From positions 1,937 through 19,856 of the forward strand of contig DAHU01000033.1 of NCBI GenBank assembly GCA_002495945.1: 17,920 nucleotides of DNA, given 5' to 3'. The stretch comes from Euryarchaeota archaeon UBA13 (GTDB lineage: Archaea > Thermoplasmatota > Poseidoniia > Poseidoniales > Poseidoniaceae). Shown piece after piece: positions 14,771-17,920 of this stretch (position 1 is the stretch's first letter; each line of letters starts with the position of its first letter). Position numbers and translations under genes: made by a program. The notes below the pieces were generated by a model that searched no databases, was not told where the DNA came from, and saw nothing but the letters and a program-made list of their open reading frames with translations.

Positions 14771-17329
14771 ATGGGTCAGCACCGAGTACTTCTTGCAATT
14801 ACAGCAGTATCCATGCTATTACTTGTGCCAGCAATCCAAGGATATCAAAATGGAGTATACAACCAAGCATCAGGTTGCGGTTGTCATTCTCAGACAGGCA
14901 CAACTCCAGCTTCAGTAGGCATTTCAGGCCTCCCATCTTCGTATGATGTTAACAAATTATACCAAATTACAGTATCAGTTAGCGGAGGAGTCTCAGGTTC
15001 TAACGGTGGCTTTTCCTTAGAGGTCGATAAGGGGGTTTTGAGTACGCCGCAGGTTGGCTTTGGCTCAGTGAAAGTGAACAGTCAAGGCAATAGTGCCACT
15101 CATGGTGTAACCGGTAGCAGTTATCGTTCCTGGAGTTTTGATTGGACCTCACCATCTGCCGGTGCAGGTACAACAACCTTCGAAGTGGCAGGGATAACTG
15201 CCAACGGCAATGGCGGCACTAGTGGCGACCGATGGGCTACGTATGTTGTTCAAGTACCCGAAAATGTGCCAGTAAATAATCCACCATCAGCGTCGAATGT
15301 TTTGTTGGCGCCAACAGATGCTAAAACAACTGATGTACTGACTTTGAGCTACTCATACAGCGATCCTGATGGCGATGCCCAATCAGGTACCGAAATCACT
15401 TGGTATCGAGATTCACAAGCTCTTCCACAAGGAACAATTTCCGGACTTTCAGTACCCACAAGTGAGACTCTAAAGGGGCAGGAATGGTACGCTACGGTGA
15501 AACCATCGGATGGCAGTGATTTTGGAAGCCTTGTAACCAGCAATGTTGTCACTATCGAAAACACTGCGCCTTCGCTAAGCACGCCGAGTATAACACCTTC
15601 TGCTGCAGATGAAAGTGATGACTTAACAGTCAGTTATACAGCCAGCGATGATGACCAAGAACCATTGGTCATAGAAATTAAATGGTATCTAGATGGTGTA
15701 TTAATTTCGGAATTTGAAAATGATACAACAATCCCTTCAATTGCCACACGCGAAGGTGATGAATGGCGGGTTGAGGTCACAGTAAGTGATGGTGAGGATT
15801 TTGTCTCCAGTTCCTCGCAAATAATCACCATCGGTGAAGTATTCCAACCGAATAATCCTCCCGAAATTTCAAGTCTCGTAATATTACCAAACCAACCAAC
15901 AACCGTCGATAATCTCGATTTGTTGTACACCGCCCAAGACTTAGATGGGGATTCAATAATTGACATAGAAATCGAGTGGCGCGTCGATGATGTCTTGACA
16001 ACTGAGACCTCGACTACTGTGGAATCTACCCAAACTAGTAAGGGTCAAATCTGGGAAGTCCAAGTAAGGGTTAGTGATGGTAAAGATTGGTCAAATTGGT
16101 CAGAATTGTCTTCAATTATTGTGAATTCACCACCCGTTGTTGAATCTGTCACTTACAGCCCATCGGAGATTTACACCGATGATTCGATAACCGTCACATA
16201 TGATTATACAGATCTAGACAATGATTTGTCGACGAATCCCCAAATTATTTGGTCAAAAAATGGTATCGAACAAGCGGAATTATCAGGATTAAACCCCCTG
16301 CCTTCATCATATACCAGCAAAGGCGAAATCTGGACGGTTTCACTCAAGGCCAATGATGGGGATTCGTATAGCAATACTGCGGTAAACGCATCATTTAGTA
16401 TTCAAAATAGTCTTCCGTCGATTGTTATTGATACGATACCGGATAACTTGTCCTTTGCTAATAATGATTTAATTGGGCTAGAGATTAACCCACAATATTT
16501 TGATGCTGATGATGACCCAATTGAATCCAGCATACAATGGCTTAGAAACGGATTCCAAGAAGGCAGCCTTGACAATTCAACCCTGGTGCCAGCAGAGTTA
16601 TTTGGCGCCGGGCAGAGTTGGACTTTGACTATCTCCTATCACGACAGTGATGGACCTGTACAGCAGTTTAGCAAATCGATTGAGGTGGATAATCTACCAC
16701 CATCAGCAAACTTCGAAATTATTTCCACAAATCTTTGGCGCGGAGAGATAATTCAGCTCGACGCAAGCAGTTCTTTCGATGTCGATGGTGTGATAACAAA
16801 TTATCTGTGGCAATATCAAGACAGTGAAGGCAATCAAGCCTCTGCAACTGGTCAATCGGTCGAAATAATTGGTTACGGGACAATTGGTATGAGTTTGACT
16901 GTTGAGGACGATCTGGGATTAACTGCAACGCTGAATAGCATAATCGTTACAACTCAAGGCCCAATTATTTCTGAACTATCAGCGGTAAATGACGACAAAG
17001 AAGTATTACTCACGTGGCAATATTCTGGTGACAATGCCGAATTTAGCATACTTAGAAACGGGGAGCAAATAGGTACAACTACTAATCAAGCATTTGCTGA
17101 TGAACCCTTAATTGCTGGACCTACCAGTTATACTATCACTCCAGTTGTTGATGGTCAACAGTTAATTGCAGGTTCAATGACTATTTCGGACTTTGAGGTT
17201 TCTATTACCGTCGAGCCAGCAAGTAGCGTTTCAGAAACAGGCGGCTTCATTCTTGGCATAATATTCTTGCTCGCAAGTTTTGGAGTAGTTACCCTAAGTC
17301 TAATTGGTAGGAGGAATATACATGAATAG
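14771..17329 (+). CDS. Secreted multi-Ig/PKD protein with N-terminal CxCH domain
   Basis: An 852-residue surface protein. The signal peptide is 1-24. Next comes an N-terminal domain (about 25-165) containing the motif C36-G-C38-H39 and a WSFDWTSPSAGAGTTTF...GITANGNGGTSGD segment. This resembles the 'choice-of-anchor V' / Reeler-like family from memory; that family normally carries CxxCH. Five Ig-like repeats of about 95 residues follow (about 169-263, 264-355, 360-452, 453-545, 546-640), each with a DxDGD-type turn and a W-x-V core. Then a PKD domain (642-728), an Fn3-like domain (about 730-815), one TM helix (824-846) and the short tail GRRNIHE. It has its own likely promoter and SD (AGGTGAT, 3 nt before ATG). 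Function is unknown; the Cys/His motif suggests heme or metal binding. The RR codons AGG AGG form the SD of the next gene. Confidence 0.88.
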   Translation: MGQHRVLLAITAVSMLLLVPAIQGYQNGVYNQASGCGCHSQTGTTPASVGISGLPSSYDVNKLYQITVSVSGGVSGSNGGFSLEVDKGVLSTPQVGFGSVKVNSQGNSATHGVTGSSYRSWSFDWTSPSAGAGTTTFEVAGITANGNGGTSGDRWATYVVQVPENVPVNNPPSASNVLLAPTDAKTTDVLTLSYSYSDPDGDAQSGTEITWYRDSQALPQGTISGLSVPTSETLKGQEWYATVKPSDGSDFGSLVTSNVVTIENTAPSLSTPSITPSAADESDDLTVSYTASDDDQEPLVIEIKWYLDGVLISEFENDTTIPSIATREGDEWRVEVTVSDGEDFVSSSSQIITIGEVFQPNNPPEISSLVILPNQPTTVDNLDLLYTAQDLDGDSIIDIEIEWRVDDVLTTETSTTVESTQTSKGQIWEVQVRVSDGKDWSNWSELSSIIVNSPPVVESVTYSPSEIYTDDSITVTYDYTDLDNDLSTNPQIIWSKNGIEQAELSGLNPLPSSYTSKGEIWTVSLKANDGDSYSNTAVNASFSIQNSLPSIVIDTIPDNLSFANNDLIGLEINPQYFDADDDPIESSIQWLRNGFQEGSLDNSTLVPAELFGAGQSWTLTISYHDSDGPVQQFSKSIEVDNLPPSANFEIISTNLWRGEIIQLDASSSFDVDGVITNYLWQYQDSEGNQASATGQSVEIIGYGTIGMSLTVEDDLGLTATLNSIIVTTQGPIISELSAVNDDKEVLLTWQYSGDNAEFSILRNGEQIGTTTNQAFADEPLIAGPTSYTITPVVDGQQLIAGSMTISDFEVSITVEPASSVSETGGFILGIIFLLASFGVVTLSLIGRRNIHE

Positions 17330-17920
17330 ACTATCAGTGCTATTTGTGATGATTATTCTCTTGTCCTTCACATCTATTGGAGGGGCAAATCCTGGAGGCG
17401 TGGGTGACGGAGATTTTGATATGCAGTGTGGTGGAGCATGCCACGGTGATTCCTCGCAGAATCAAACCTCACCGGCTCTACTTGAATTGACAATTGAGAG
17501 CACTGCATATATTGGCTTACCAGTATCAGTGTCTGCCAAGGTTAGCGGCGTTCAGTTTTCTTCCTCGGATTCTATTGGTTTGTTCCTGCTCACAGATACT
17601 ACTGGACACAGTGATTTACCCGAAGATGCGGACTGGACAGTAATTTCAGATCAAAACGGTGGAGCGAACAACTATATTGAGATAGAAGCATCGTCATTAG
17701 CTAGCGAATATACGGTATCTTGGACGTTGAAGCCGATGAGTCTACAACCAACCAACTTCTATCTTTCAATTCATCATGGTGGCAACAATAATCCCTATTT
17801 CGGAATTAGTAGCGGTTTAGAGATCATCCCTCAAGAAATTCCGGAAAATCTGCCCCGCTTGACCAGTGATTATGCACCGCCAATAAGTAGAGAGATAGGC
17901 GTTAATTCAACAATCTCAGT
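17322..17920 (+). CDS. Secreted protein with CxxxCH motif, paralogue of the previous N-terminal domain (3' partial)
   Basis: The frame is open from ATG 17322 to the window end (199 codons seen). The start overlaps the previous stop by 8 nt, and SD AGGAGG (17309-17314) lies 7 nt upstream, so the two genes are co-transcribed and probably coupled. A signal peptide (MNRLSVLFVMIILLSFTSIGGA) is followed by C36-GGA-C40-H41. Then comes a beta-rich domain including WTVISDQNGG, YTVSWTLKPM and FYLSIHHGG; the overall order resembles the N-terminal domain of the upstream protein. Both first cysteines fall at residue 36. A ligand such as heme c or a metal is possible but unproven. The C-terminus and any anchor lie outside the window. 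Confidence 0.85.
   Translation, partial: MNRLSVLFVMIILLSFTSIGGANPGGVGDGDFDMQCGGACHGDSSQNQTSPALLELTIESTAYIGLPVSVSAKVSGVQFSSSDSIGLFLLTDTTGHSDLPEDADWTVISDQNGGANNYIEIEASSLASEYTVSWTLKPMSLQPTNFYLSIHHGGNNNPYFGISSGLEIIPQEIPENLPRLTSDYAPPISREIGVNSTIS

Overview
The window looks like a piece of a marine planktonic archaeon, most likely Marine Group II / Poseidoniales (Thermoplasmatota). The domain call is firm. There is an archaeal rpl18e-rpl13-rps9-rpoN cluster with the archaeal form of each protein, and archaeal-type Shine-Dalgarno (SD) sequences. The finer placement is inference. It rests on the very large secreted, TM-anchored proteins with acidic thrombospondin-type-3 (TSP3) calcium repeats and Ig-like or beta-helix modules, and on the bacterial-type NAD+ DNA ligase. 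Every supported gene is on the + strand and coding density is very high; no gene-free gap exceeds about 110 bases.

Layout. (1) 1-4641: the 3' part of a giant surface protein with TSP3 repeats, Ig-like modules, one TM helix and a cytoplasmic DUF4129-like tail. A small helical protein of unknown function follows (4701-5144). (2) 5145-5252: a short leader rich in inverted repeats. (3) 5253-6744: rpl18e, rpl13, rps9 and rpoN, tightly overlapped. (4) 6756-6833: tRNA-Pro(GGG) with encoded CCA, 11 nt after rpoN and 35 nt before the next start codon. (5) 6869-11533: a 1554-residue secreted parallel beta-helix protein with a TSP3 stalk and C-terminal anchor. (6) 11538-14710: a small membrane protein, a PPC/DUF296 protein and NAD+-dependent DNA ligase, with short gaps suggesting one transcript. 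(7) 14771-17920: two tandem secreted proteins, each with an atypical Cys/Cys-His motif (CxCH, then CxxxCH) just after the signal peptide. The second runs off the window.

How it fits together. Translation and transcription genes sit between blocks for cell-surface proteins. The tRNA is the only punctuation between rpoN and the beta-helix gene. The items most worth a second look are: the C-terminal PCNA-binding-like peptide on the bacterial-type ligase; the layered hairpins and a possible 9-codon leader ORF before rpl18e; the tandem CxCH/CxxxCH proteins; and the DUF4129-like cytoplasmic domain on a giant surface protein. No mobile element, CRISPR array or defence locus was seen.
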